Shown here: in pieces, positions 35,361 through 44,119 of the stretch
Position numbering within the stretch: the first letter of the stretch is position 1
How the letters are laid out: each line of letters begins with the position of its first letter
Assembly: GCA_049306275.1 (NCBI GenBank)
Contig: JBAQQB010000018.1
Location: forward strand, 55,162 to 119,161
Source: JADJTT01 sp049306275
Lineage (GTDB): Bacteria; Bacteroidota; Bacteroidia; Chitinophagales; Saprospiraceae
Direction of reading: 5' to 3'
DNA length: 64,000 bases
The notes under the pieces: model-generated
Told to the model about the DNA's origin: nothing
The model's database searches: none
What the model saw: the letters and a program-made list of their open reading frames with translations, nothing else
Program-made: the position numbers and the translations under genes

Positions 35361-36518
35361 TTATTTGGTCTTTAACATTACTGGTACGTCGAGATTTTTA
35401 CCATCGCGGACGACGGTCAGGTCGAGGCGGTCGCCGGCTTTGGAGCGGCCCACGGTTTCCTGGAGTTCAGGTATCGATTTGACCGGTTTGCCGTTGGCAG
35501 CCACGATGATGTCTTTGGGCAGCAGGCCTGCGTATTGTGCCGAGCCGCCGTCTTCGACCGATTCGATCACCACGCCCTGGGAGAATTTCAGGCCAAGTTC
35601 CTTGGCGTATTCGGCGTCGAGTTCGGTGATGCCTACGCCCAGGTAGGCGCGCTGGTAGCTGCCGTATTGGATGATGTCGTCGGCGATCTTGGTGACGATG
35701 TTGATGGGGATGGCGAAGGAGTAGCCCTGGTAGAAGCCGGTCTGTGTAGAAATGGCCGTGTTGATGCCCAGGAGGCGGCCCTGAGCGTCTACGAGGGCGC
35801 CGCCGCTATTACCGGGGTTGACGGCTGCGTCGGTTTGGATAAACGACTCGATGGCGTCGTTGCCCTCGATGATGCCGATGTCACGTCCTTTGGCGCTGAT
35901 GATACCGGCGGTGACGGTGGAGGTGAGGTTCATGGGGTTGCCCACGGCGAGCACCCATTCGCCGACCTCGGCCTCATCGGAATTGGCGATCTCCATGGTT
36001 TGGAGGTCATCGGCGTCGATCTTCAGCACGGCGATGTCGGATTTGGGGTAGGTACCCACCACTGTAGCCTTGAACTTGCGGTTGTCGTGGAGGGTCACCG
36101 TGATATCGTCGGCAAATTCGATGACGTGGTTGTTGGTGACGATGTAACCGTCTTCCGAATAGACCACGCCAGAGCCGGTGCCCGAGCGGGGACCCATGCC
36201 GCCGCCGAAGGGAAATCCGAAGTCCTGCCCGAAGAAGAACTGGAAAGGATCGGTTTGGCGGCTGCGGTTTTGGGCGGTTTCCTTGCTTTCGGAAGCCGCG
36301 ATGTGCACCACGGCGGGCATGGATTTGGCGGCGGCTTCTTTGAAATCAAGGGGAATGGGCGCCGAAGGCGCATTGAAGTTAGTGGTGCGCACCGCCGCGT
36401 AGGGAGCGGGCTGGGCTGCCGGTTCGTTTTTCTCAAACAGCTGGATCATTCCAAAAGTGAATGCGCCGCCGACGATACCGGCGAGAATGAGCGAGAAGAA
36501 CCTTTTCATAACTTCCAT
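35361..36518 (-). CDS. HtrA/Deg family serine protease with one PDZ domain
   Basis: A 385-residue envelope protease and chaperone. The N-terminal segment FFSLILAGIVGGAFTFGMIQ is a signal anchor. The trypsin-like domain has the triad His in NNHVIE (near 129), Asp in SDIAVLK (near 158) and Ser in GNSGGAL (near 237). One PDZ domain follows (about 285-380: YLGVGITELD, GLLPKDIIVAANGKPV). A phenylalanine-glycine-rich linker precedes the protease domain. It degrades or refolds damaged periplasmic proteins. The start is ambiguous: MEVMKRF gives ATGs at 36518 and 36509, and the second fits the basic signal start. Confidence 0.92.
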   Translation of the reverse strand: MEVMKRFFSLILAGIVGGAFTFGMIQLFEKNEPAAQPAPYAAVRTTNFNAPSAPIPLDFKEAAAKSMPAVVHIAASESKETAQNRSRQTDPFQFFFGQDFGFPFGGGMGPRSGTGSGVVYSEDGYIVTNNHVIEFADDITVTLHDNRKFKATVVGTYPKSDIAVLKIDADDLQTMEIANSDEAEVGEWVLAVGNPMNLTSTVTAGIISAKGRDIGIIEGNDAIESFIQTDAAVNPGNSGGALVDAQGRLLGINTAISTQTGFYQGYSFAIPINIVTKIADDIIQYGSYQRAYLGVGITELDAEYAKELGLKFSQGVVIESVEDGGSAQYAGLLPKDIIVAANGKPVKSIPELQETVGRSKAGDRLDLTVVRDGKNLDVPVMLKTK

Positions 36519-36638
36519 GGTTTTTGCGATGAATTGGTAATTGCAGTTATTTTTAGGCAGTCAAAAGATGAATTATTAACGCGCAAGGTTGTAAGCGGTT
36601 ATGGTCAACAAGTCAATTTAACGAGGCGTTAACAGTGT

Positions 36639-37220
36639 ATGTTCAAGCAAACCGGGCAATACCAAATCGCCGACGAGTCGGAGATCGAGCCGCTCCTCGG
36701 GCCGGAGACGGAGCTGGAGGAAACGCTGCTCCGTCTCCCGGAATTCCGCTTTGGCCTGATGTGGGGGGAGCCCCGGTTTGGGCATCCGGAAGGGAAGGTG
36801 ATCCTGCACGTGCGGGAGGTGATGGACAATATCGACCGCCTGGATATCGCCCCTGCCCACCGCCTTCGCCTGCGGCTGGTCGCCCTGGTTCACGACACTT
36901 TCAAATACCTGGAAGACAAGTCGAGTCCCCGCGACTGGTCGCGCCACCACGCCCCCATTGCCCGCAGGTTTCTGGAAGCCTATACCGATGATCAGGGCGT
37001 GCTCGACGTCATAGAGCTGCACGACGAGGCCTACTACGCCTGGCGGGCGATTCACCTGTACCGCAACATAGAAGAGGGCGAGTCGCGCTTCCAGCGCCTC
37101 CTCCACCGGCTGGGCGATAACCGGGACCTCTATTTTCACTTTTTCAAATGCGATACCGAGACGGGAGATAAGAATCAGGCGCCGTTGAGGTGGGTGGAGA
37201 GGGTGGTGGGGATGAAATGA
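36639..37220 (+). CDS. HD-domain protein
   Basis: A 193-residue soluble protein with the HD phosphohydrolase ligands: His in ILHVREVMDN, the His-Asp pair in LVHDTFKY, and later His residues in SRHHAPIAR and ELHDEAYYAW. This arrangement binds metal and suggests a phosphomonoesterase or nucleotidase; the substrate is unknown. The length and motif spacing fit standalone HD proteins. The gene stands alone between the divergent Deg gene and the accessory island beginning at about 37.29 kb. Confidence 0.8.
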   Translation: MFKQTGQYQIADESEIEPLLGPETELEETLLRLPEFRFGLMWGEPRFGHPEGKVILHVREVMDNIDRLDIAPAHRLRLRLVALVHDTFKYLEDKSSPRDWSRHHAPIARRFLEAYTDDQGVLDVIELHDEAYYAWRAIHLYRNIEEGESRFQRLLHRLGDNRDLYFHFFKCDTETGDKNQAPLRWVERVVGMK

Positions 37221-37286
37221 TTTTATCCGATTTCTTCAACTATCGACTCAATGTCTTCGCTTTTGGAAAAAAAGTGACGTTTTTTT

Positions 37287-37358
37287 CACAGGCTGACGGT
37301 CAGCGGCGGCGACGTGCGGCCGCTTAGGAGGCATGGGCGGCAAGCCGGTGTTAGCGGC
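37287..37358. repeat. Hairpin element A (attC-like), degenerate copy
   Basis: Most degenerate of four related elements. The left end is CACAGGCTGACGGTCAGC (a small GCTGAC/GTCAGC hairpin), and the apex is CCGCTTAGGAGGCATGGG, nearly the same as in element B. The right end is GTTAGCGGC at 37350-37358. GCCGCT(T/A)A outer arms can pair. The Rpn-like gene's TAA stop (37351-37353) lies inside the right box. Confidence 0.6.
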
Positions 37359-37662
37359 CAGCCTCTTTGATGATCTTCTCTATCTCTTCTATGGATTTTC
37401 CCGTGATCCGGGATATCGTTTCCGTCAAAACCCCCGCATCATGTGATTTTAGGATCATCTCGATTTCTTTTTCTGCTCTACCTTCTTCCTTGCCTTCTTC
37501 AAAGGAGGTGTCCACTACATTCTTCAAATCCCGGTAATATTTCAAACTCTCCTCATATTTTGCCTTTTCCGCCGGATCGAACCGGGCAATCTCCGCCGCT
37601 TCGAACAGCTTCTGGAAACCATAGTCGGTAAACGGATTGATGTATTTGTCCTGAAGCGCCAT
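37351..37662 (-). pseudogene. Internally deleted Rpn/PD-(D/E)XK nuclease-transposase family gene
   Basis: A 103-codon frame beginning MALQDKYINPFTDYGFQKLF, the conserved start of Rpn-type recombination-promoting nucleases (normally near 280-300 residues). It continues immediately with EAAEIARFDPAEKAKYEESL and a charged C-terminus (GKEEGRAEKEIEMI, ITGKSIEEIEKIIKEAG), which is the family's normal C-terminal end. The catalytic PD-(D/E)XK core of about 180 residues is missing. In full-length relatives both flanks carry a KLF tripeptide, so a deletion between short KLF-coding repeats is the simplest explanation. The start at 37662 is chosen by homology; 32 further upstream codons have no counterpart. 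The stop codon is formed within element A. It may still be expressed as a small protein but cannot be a nuclease. Confidence 0.75.
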
Positions 37663-37732
37663 TCGGTCTTGCTTTGGAGTAAATTTACGGCCTTTATTCG
37701 GGATTTGCCAGGGTGGTCTTGATCTTTCGTTG

Positions 37733-37804
37733 GCCGATAACGGCTGCTTCCTTGTCACACCGCCGCGTTAGCGAGCGGTTGGCAAGGAAGCGATGTTCGC
37801 TGTG
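37733..37804. repeat. Hairpin element C (attC-like)
   Basis: The left box is GCCGATAACGGC (37733-37744), followed by a perfect 9-bp stem GCTTCCTTG / CAAGGAAGC (37746-37754 and 37783-37791). The inner stem is ACCGC / GCGGT with apex CGCGTTAGCGA. The right box is GTTCGCTG (37795-37802). It lies between the deleted Rpn gene and the AT-rich lipoprotein gene, 9-10 bp after the latter's stop. There is no T-run on either side, so it is not a standard terminator. Confidence 0.75.
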
Positions 37805-37812
37805 TTTATATT

Positions 37813-38805
37813 TCAATTAATTGCCACATTTGTAAACTCGAAATATATAATGCCCAATCCTATTTTTAAGTAAGAAATTTTTGAGATGGTATTTCCACCT
37901 ACATTAAACTCAACCAACCCATTGGTCCTGTTTCCAAATACTAGTTTTACTGGCAAGTTTCCTGTAGAATAATCTAAGTTTCCTACTTTGCACCGTTGGC
38001 TTCGAAATGAATTCGAGTTTCCGTCAATGAGTTGCTGATATTCCGGGTAAATGGGAAAGTCTCTTGTCGTTTTTGATGCGTCTTTATTTTCAAGTACAAA
38101 TTCAATCGTTGCAATATCTCCTTCTTGTGAAAACTCAATAATTTTCATTTCCACATTGTCAATTGTCCTTTTGGCGAGGTATAGTTTTTTCTTTGGCGTA
38201 ATGAGTTCCTCATCTTTTGTTTGCATTTTTTTATTTTCATTGATGGGGACTAATGATGTATTTACCCCTTGATTCTCTGAAGATGTTGAAGCAGGCGTAG
38301 TGATAATGCTACTCTGTCGAGAACTTTCATTGGATTTATCCCTTGGCTTTATTGTTCGTTCATCGCTTATTATCTTATAAATATTACTTTCATATCCAGC
38401 AATTACTTCCCTAAGTTTATCTGCTTTTTCTTTTTCATTTAAGCTGTTATCTTGGCAAACTATCTCATAATATGCACATGCAATACTTCTGAAAAGATTT
38501 GCTTTTTGAGTGATTTGAGGGTTTGAGCCTATTATTTCGGTATACACCTCTTCTATTTTAGTATTTGAGTTTGAATAAGAGCCAGAAATACTGATTTTAG
38601 CGTCAACAGCTTTTTTAACTACCGCTTCAACATCCCCACGTGTTCCAATGCCCCAAGTTTTATCCGAATTGCCCTGCCCTCTTTCGGTTTTCTTATCTAC
38701 GCTTTCAGGTATTGCACATTTGCAATTAGAGCCGGTTTTCTGATCACCTTGACTGCAACCAAAAAGAATCGCAGATATTATTACTGCAATATTTATTTTT
38801 TTCAT
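37813..38805 (-). CDS. AT-rich hypothetical lipoprotein (cassette gene)
   Basis: A 330-residue protein with a lipobox (IISAILFGC, Cys17), so it is probably membrane-attached. The mature part is low in complexity at first (serine, asparagine, lysine), with a central helical section (KANLFRSIACAYYEIVC, KEKADKLREVIAGYESNIYKI). A C-terminal beta-rich domain (MKIIEFSQEGDIATIEFVLENKD to YLKIGLGIIYFEFTNVAIN) resembles a small extracellular beta sandwich. No family is recognised. The gene is conspicuously AT-rich beside its GC-rich neighbours. It is bounded at both ends by the same box: GTTCGCTG (minus strand) 18 nt before the ATG, and CAGCGAAC about 10 nt after the stop. That, with its base composition, marks it as a horizontally acquired cassette. 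Confidence 0.8.
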   Translation of the reverse strand: MKKINIAVIISAILFGCSQGDQKTGSNCKCAIPESVDKKTERGQGNSDKTWGIGTRGDVEAVVKKAVDAKISISGSYSNSNTKIEEVYTEIIGSNPQITQKANLFRSIACAYYEIVCQDNSLNEKEKADKLREVIAGYESNIYKIISDERTIKPRDKSNESSRQSSIITTPASTSSENQGVNTSLVPINENKKMQTKDEELITPKKKLYLAKRTIDNVEMKIIEFSQEGDIATIEFVLENKDASKTTRDFPIYPEYQQLIDGNSNSFRSQRCKVGNLDYSTGNLPVKLVFGNRTNGLVEFNVGGNTISKISYLKIGLGIIYFEFTNVAIN

Positions 38806-38823
38806 CTTTTTTTTATTTTATCA

Positions 38824-38891
38824 CAGCGAACGTGAGCACTCACGCCGTGCCGACGTTTAGGAGGCATGGCCGTGAGTGCATTGATAGCGGC
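38824..38891. repeat. Hairpin element B (attC-like)
   Basis: The left box is CAGCGAAC (38824-38831), followed by a perfect 9-bp stem GCACTCACG / CGTGAGTGC (38836-38844 and 38871-38879). The inner stem is CCGTGCC / GGCATGG around the apex GACGTTTAGGA. The right box is GATAGCGGC (38883-38891), which directly abuts the TAA stop of the TolB-like gene at 38892. End boxes and apex are shared with element A; the stem sequence is unrelated to those of C and D. Confidence 0.8.
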
Positions 38892-39932
38892 TTATTCTAT
38901 TTGTATCCGTCGCTGGTTTTTCCCATTCAAGTCCATGATGTAAAGGCCATAGTCACTATCGTATGTGCAAGGGCCTATAATTTTTCGGCTCCTTATGTCA
39001 AAAAGTATGTGTTTTTCATCTTTTGACACTACGGCATTGTAGAAACTTTCTTGCCGATATGCATCTTTTATAATTTCGTATGCTCCGGTGCTAAGATTGG
39101 TTTTCCCTATCGTCCCTTTTGCACACCAAATAATATTGTTTTCATTGGATAAAAAATCAGTTGAAAACAGTAAGTAATCATTGCTGCTGACGATATCCAA
39201 AGTATGCAAAAGTATTGACTGTCTGCTTGGCAGGTCAAATTTTCTGACATATTGAGTAGTTACTCCTGTGGAGCCATCCCATGTTGCATTTACATAAGAC
39301 ACCTCATTATCTCCTACCCAGTTCCAGGCCTCTATTCTTGATAGTTCAGGTATTGTATCTCTTTCGCCTGTTCGATCATTTAATATGATAAAACGGGTGT
39401 CACCTGATTCTTCACACTCGTAGGCTATCCGTTCTCCCTTTATGTCCCACTTAGGATATCTGTTGTAATCACCGCTTGGTGTCAGCCTTGTCAGGCTGTC
39501 CCCATTTGACTTTATCTTGTATATCTGTTGATCTGTCGCGGTATAGACAATCCAATCCTTTACGCTCCAATCAATCCCGTAGTTGGCATCGTTGACGAGC
39601 ATCCGCTTTTCGCCCGTGCAGAGGTCTTGCACCCAGATTTCCCACCCTGCTTCCGCTTTGTAATTGTCATATCGATAGTAGGCAATCTGGTCGCTGTTGT
39701 TCGGGTTGAAGCACGGATAGGCATAGTCGTAAGGGTGTCCGGCGAAGTAGAGTTCTTCGGGATCAATAACACAACCGGGACAGCAGTTGTAGGTGGTGTC
39801 GTCCACACTTTCGGACGGAAACGAAGCCTGCTCCAAACAATTGGTCTCCATGATCGGGTCATCCGAATCGCAGCAGGCCGAGACGATGGCAGAAAGCGCC
39901 AGAATATGGAAAAAATATTTTGTTCTCATCAC
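38892..39932 (-). CDS. TolB-like beta-propeller lipoprotein (cassette gene)
   Basis: A 346-residue lipoprotein (lipobox AIVSAC, then Cys-Asp-Ser-Asp). The mature protein is a WD40/TolB-like propeller: repeated strands such as YDYAYPCFNPNNSDQIAYY, GEKRMLVNDANYGIDWS, DSLTRLTPSGDYNRYPKWD and YGLYIMDLNGKNQRRIQIE. These are read in TolB-type proteins as 'print value, print interpretation' repeats. The N-terminus is rich in cysteine (CCPGCVID). No catalytic motif is visible; a binding or sensing role at the envelope is inference. Its stop codon touches the Y box of element B. It lies 66 bp after the T9SS subtilase gene with no hairpin element between them, so the two genes form one unit. Confidence 0.82.
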   Translation of the reverse strand: MMRTKYFFHILALSAIVSACCDSDDPIMETNCLEQASFPSESVDDTTYNCCPGCVIDPEELYFAGHPYDYAYPCFNPNNSDQIAYYRYDNYKAEAGWEIWVQDLCTGEKRMLVNDANYGIDWSVKDWIVYTATDQQIYKIKSNGDSLTRLTPSGDYNRYPKWDIKGERIAYECEESGDTRFIILNDRTGERDTIPELSRIEAWNWVGDNEVSYVNATWDGSTGVTTQYVRKFDLPSRQSILLHTLDIVSSNDYLLFSTDFLSNENNIIWCAKGTIGKTNLSTGAYEIIKDAYRQESFYNAVVSKDEKHILFDIRSRKIIGPCTYDSDYGLYIMDLNGKNQRRIQIE

Positions 39933-39998
39933 GATAAAATTGAAAGCACCTGTGCCGCCCCGACGGAATGTCGTAGCGGCACAGGTGCTGGTGAAAAT

Positions 39999-42900
39999 TT
40001 ACATTTTGACAAACTTGGTGGAAAACACCTTCCCTTCCATCTGGATTTGGCAGATGAAAACTCCCTGCGGTAGATCGCCGATTTGGATGGTTTGCAGTTC
40101 GCCTTGCGCTGCAAGGTTTACTGTTTTCAAGGTTCGACCCGAAAAGTCCATGACCAGCAGACGTGCACCGGGTGGGACAGGCGATCCGGCAAAGTCAATA
40201 TTCAATACGTCATTTGCCGGGTTGGGATATGTTCTAAACGCATCGGGCCATACTTCGGCGGTTGCTATGGTCGGGTCACAACCGATCAAAGAATAAGTCA
40301 ATCGGGCATCTTCTTTCGTGGCCGGTATCCAGCCCTGATCCACGCAGTTGTTGTCTTTGAGCAGATAGACATAGCCTGTGACCACCGCGCTGCTTCCGGT
40401 GGGCGTGCCAACGATGGCATCTTTTTCCACGGGTATCAGCCTGTTTTGGCCACTGACAGTCGTGTAGAGGTCAAATGTGGTGCAGGCGCTGTGGCGCGGC
40501 CAAAAATGGTCAACGGTGAAACCGCCGGGCAGCGGGTGGCTGACTGTGGCGGTCACTTTCCAAACGTCGGCCTTGTAGTTGCCTTTTGGGAAGGATTGTC
40601 CCGTTTCGGTGGTGTACGGCTCGGTCAGGACGATGTCGATGTTTGTCGCGACCTGTTCGGTCACCCGGGTGTGCGGGTTGACATCCGAGCCGAAATGGAA
40701 CACGTTGCAGCGCGGACGCTCGATCATTTTCAAGGCTGCACCGGCATTTAAGCGACCGAATCCTGTTTGCCCATCATATCCAGACTGGCCAACGTCCGTT
40801 GCTGCCGCTTGGATGATGTACTCAATATCGTCGTGCGTGAGTTGTGTTTGCCCGGGAGTGGCATTGTAATAACTCATCATCAATGCGGCAACTCCGGCAG
40901 CGTGAGGCGTTGCGCCAGAGGTAAAACTTATGCCGCCATATGCCTGGTCAGAGGCTTGGGGTGGGTTGGTACCTGGAATGTAGTTTTGGGCAGTCCTGGT
41001 CAGTTGCCAACGGCTTGGCGCGGCTATGTCAATAGGTGCTCCAAGCCTACATTCGTCATTATACTCTCCCCCTGTCCCTGTACCACCTACACAAATCACC
41101 CATTCGTCTTGGATAGTTCCCGGAAGGCGTGGTGCATCAATAGGTACGCCAAATGCAGTTTCATCGTTTCCCCTTGAAGCACAAATAACTACGCCCATCC
41201 TGTTGGCGTGGCGGATTTTTTCGCGAAGTAACTCTGAATCACTTGTAGACAAGGAATTATACCCCCCGCTGCAATTGATGATGTTCACGCCAAATTCATC
41301 TACCGCATCCGCAAATGCTGCGATCAAATCGCTGGCTGCCCCCGTAAATGCTTTTAATCCAATCAGCCTCACCCCATCTGCATTGTCATTCCCCCCGGAG
41401 ATCCCGGCCACGCCCGTGGCATTGTTGCGTATGGAACCTATCACGCTTGCTACCCTTGTGCCATGATCGGTAACATCATTTTCGGGATCGGTCAACAAAT
41501 CAGCCCCCGTCGCGTATATCCTCCCTCCCGTCACAACCGATCCGCTCGAACTCTCGACGTTGAAATCTTCGTGCGTGTATCTCACGCCAGAATCGACAAT
41601 GGCAACTTTGATGTCAGAACTTCCGCCGCCCGCGATGCACCAGGCCTCCTCACAGTTGATGCTTCCGTTTGGATATGTGCTGGTCGGATGCAGATTGCCC
41701 TGTTGGGCGTAGATGGGGTCGTCCGGCACACAGTTGTCCGGCTTGACGATGAAGTTTGGTTCGGCAGTTCGGACGAAACACTGCAAGTCTGTGGACTCCA
41801 AAGTGTCCGCAAAGGGCTTTTCATCTCTGATGCGCTCGTAATCGCGCGGAATCAAGAGCAAAAAAGTGTTGTAGAAATCGGGGACGATTATTTTTCTCCC
41901 TTCCGGGGTGTACCGCACACTGTCGGCGGTAGTCATGTTCGGATGAACCTTGATGAGCGTCCAGTCCCCGAAATTGCTCGACGATATTTTCTGCCCGATT
42001 TCGGCAATCGCGCTGGCGTTGTTCAGCACCTGACTGACCTTCCCGTAGCGAAGGTTTTTGTTGTCTATGAAGGAAGTGTTGGTCAGCCCCGGCGCAAAGC
42101 GCACCAGCACTTCTTTGGCAAAATGGGTCGAATCTGCGCCCACGGGGTCGAGCGGGCGCGAAAGCGGCTCCAATCGAAATGTTTTGTATTGGTTTCCCGT
42201 CAGGGCATCTTTCCGCAGGCTTGTGACATAAATCCTGCCGACCGCGTCAAGGCTTATGGCGAGCGGAAGGTCGCGCCCTTCGACGCGATCGGTCGTCCGC
42301 TCCCATTTGATCTCGCCCGATGAAGTGTACTGTACGACTGCGATGTTCGTCTTTTCGCCGTCCGTGATTTCATACGCCACAAAGGCGTTGCCGGCTAGGT
42401 CCAACGCGAGCCTGTGCGGCCTGCATTGGGCGGTCACGGTGCTATTGGTGCGCACTTTCTTCCATTTCAGGTCGCCCGATGCGTCATATTTGAGCAGCAC
42501 ACTCTCGATGCCCTGCTGGCCGCGCTTGTAAAAGCCCGAAACATAGACCTCACCGGCAGCCGTCACTTTCACTTGCGTCGCGCTGTCCAGCGTGGAGGGC
42601 GCGTCGAAGGTCTTTTGCCAGCCGAGCGTGAAATCGCTGTTTATCCTGACCGTTTTTATGTCGAACTCGGTCAGGCTGGTCGCCGTTGTCCCGGTCACGT
42701 ATATGTTCCCGCTTCCGTCCAAGTCAAGGCCGGAAGGAAGGTAGAGGCCGATTCCGTTGTTGGAGACCCGGTTCGCGCTCAACTGCTGCCCGTTGGAGGC
42801 GCTGTATTTGACGGTCGCCAGTTCCCAGTTCAGGTCGGAGGCCGCGCTCACGCCGGTGACGACCGGGTTGCCAAAGCCGTCCAACCTCAAAGCGGCCGGG

Positions 42901-43502
42901 GCATCTTGCAAGCCCGCGTAATCGTACACGGCCGACCAGACAACGCTGCCGTTGGAGCCGTTCAGGCAGTGTGTCCAATAGTCGTACAGCCCACCGTTGC
43001 CGCTCCTTGCGCCTGTCACATACACTTGTGTGCCGGTAGGGCTGCACACGATGCCTGTTGGGATGTCGTCACCGTTGGCCGCGCCAGCCAGCACTTGGTG
43101 CCAGAGTTTTGTCCCCGTCGGGGCGTATTTCAGCACCACGAAATCGAACCCGCCGGTTGAGCCTTTGCTCGCACCGATGACGTAAATGTTGCCGTTCGCA
43201 TCCGTGGTCAGGCCGACCCCGTAGCAGTTCGTGCCGAGCGAGGGCGTGAACGTCTGCTGCCATGCGACCTCTCCGTCCGTGCCTTGTTTTACGAGCAGTA
43301 GAGATGCCGTCGTGCCGCTCGCGTTCGTGTGCCCGACCGTGTAGTAGTTGCCGGATGCGTCCAAAGCGGACGCTCCCCAGTCGTAAGCGTTGGGGGCGCC
43401 GAACTGTTGCTGGTTGACGATGTTGACCAGAATCTGGTTTTGGGCCGAAAGGCCAAGCCCAAGGAACACCAATAGCGAAGTAAGAAAAATGAATCGTTGC
43501 AT
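39999..43502 (-). CDS. T9SS-secreted subtilisin-like serine protease with N-terminal propeller
   Basis: A 1,167-residue exported protease. The signal peptide is MQRFIFLTSLLVFLGLGLS. An SBBP-like propeller (about 25-450) has DASGNYYTVG, DANGNIYVIG and DGSGNIYVTG repeats. A prodomain-like linker with LIPRDYERIRDEKPF follows, and then a peptidase S8 domain with Asp in VAIVDSGV (near 636), His in DHGTRVASVIG (near 679) and Ser in FTSGATPHAAG (near 862). A beta domain and a type A T9SS sorting domain (TYPNPANDVLNIDF to KVFSTKFVKM) complete it. The triad is complete, so activity is expected. The gene lies inside the hairpin-element array: its ATG is 48 bp from element D. Its GC-rich composition differs from the AT-rich neighbours. 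Confidence 0.9.
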   Translation of the reverse strand: MQRFIFLTSLLVFLGLGLSAQNQILVNIVNQQQFGAPNAYDWGASALDASGNYYTVGHTNASGTTASLLLVKQGTDGEVAWQQTFTPSLGTNCYGVGLTTDANGNIYVIGASKGSTGGFDFVVLKYAPTGTKLWHQVLAGAANGDDIPTGIVCSPTGTQVYVTGARSGNGGLYDYWTHCLNGSNGSVVWSAVYDYAGLQDAPAALRLDGFGNPVVTGVSAASDLNWELATVKYSASNGQQLSANRVSNNGIGLYLPSGLDLDGSGNIYVTGTTATSLTEFDIKTVRINSDFTLGWQKTFDAPSTLDSATQVKVTAAGEVYVSGFYKRGQQGIESVLLKYDASGDLKWKKVRTNSTVTAQCRPHRLALDLAGNAFVAYEITDGEKTNIAVVQYTSSGEIKWERTTDRVEGRDLPLAISLDAVGRIYVTSLRKDALTGNQYKTFRLEPLSRPLDPVGADSTHFAKEVLVRFAPGLTNTSFIDNKNLRYGKVSQVLNNASAIAEIGQKISSSNFGDWTLIKVHPNMTTADSVRYTPEGRKIIVPDFYNTFLLLIPRDYERIRDEKPFADTLESTDLQCFVRTAEPNFIVKPDNCVPDDPIYAQQGNLHPTSTYPNGSINCEEAWCIAGGGSSDIKVAIVDSGVRYTHEDFNVESSSGSVVTGGRIYATGADLLTDPENDVTDHGTRVASVIGSIRNNATGVAGISGGNDNADGVRLIGLKAFTGAASDLIAAFADAVDEFGVNIINCSGGYNSLSTSDSELLREKIRHANRMGVVICASRGNDETAFGVPIDAPRLPGTIQDEWVICVGGTGTGGEYNDECRLGAPIDIAAPSRWQLTRTAQNYIPGTNPPQASDQAYGGISFTSGATPHAAGVAALMMSYYNATPGQTQLTHDDIEYIIQAAATDVGQSGYDGQTGFGRLNAGAALKMIERPRCNVFHFGSDVNPHTRVTEQVATNIDIVLTEPYTTETGQSFPKGNYKADVWKVTATVSHPLPGGFTVDHFWPRHSACTTFDLYTTVSGQNRLIPVEKDAIVGTPTGSSAVVTGYVYLLKDNNCVDQGWIPATKEDARLTYSLIGCDPTIATAEVWPDAFRTYPNPANDVLNIDFAGSPVPPGARLLVMDFSGRTLKTVNLAAQGELQTIQIGDLPQGVFICQIQMEGKVFSTKFVKM

Positions 43503-43549
43503 AATCGGTTGATTTAGAATGTGAACGAATTGTGTTTTTACTTCTGTTT

Positions 43550-43613
43550 GCCGCTATCGGCTTGCATACACGGCGTGGCGGCGTTTAGCCGACATGACCG
43601 TTGTATGCTGTGT
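43550..43613. repeat. Hairpin element D (attC-like), interrupted by the group II intron
   Basis: The left box is GCCGCTATCGGC (43550-43561). The stem is GCATACA / TGTATGC with CGG / CCG and one bulge (43564-43573 and 43598-43608). The apex is GCGTTTAGCCGACATGACC, similar to that of B. The right box GTTCGCTG is split: GT ends at 43613, the intron follows, and TCGCTG continues at 45553-45558. The rejoined element has the same box and the same 3-nt stem-to-box spacing as element C. Confidence 0.75.
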
Positions 43614-44119
43614 GTGTGCCCGGCATGGGCATCCGACTCGGTATAAAGATACCGAATATTTCTGGAGGGTGAAAGTCCCTTATGGGCAAGTTGCCGAAGC
43701 CCATTAGCAAGCGGCAAAGGCGCTGCGGGCGACCGCAGGTCTGAAGGAAGCCGGACTGCAAAAGCTGGTACCGACGAATAGGAACCACATACCGAGGCTA
43801 TGACAGGAGGTCAAGGCAGCACAACATGCCGAAGGCCGCAGGCAATAATCCTGTTGTAGTAGATGTGGCGGCGATCAGCGGAAAGTGGATGCTTTTACCC
43901 GGGGAGATCTGTGCCAGGGCTTGAGGCGGAGGTATGCGCGAATACCCGAGCAAAAGTTGAGGTGCAGAAGTCAGCCGAAGCCATAGTAGGGAGCCAAACC
44001 ACCTTTCCAACGAACCCCATGCTGGTAGTAGGCGGGAAGTGAGAGGGTAGCCCGAAGGGCCGAACATGGAACCGCCTGAGTTTGCACCATCATAGCGCCT
44101 CGACGAATCCGGCAGGAGG

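Noticed and set aside
37287..37804. A and C considered as terminal inverted repeats of an insertion sequence around the Rpn-like gene
   Set aside because: The stems of A and C differ completely, no target-site duplication is visible, and related elements recur at B and D around unrelated genes.
37287..43613. Hairpin elements A-D considered as ordinary Rho-independent terminators
   Set aside because: No T-run follows the stems on either strand, stems carry a structured apex of 11 nt or more, and conserved boxes lie outside the stem.
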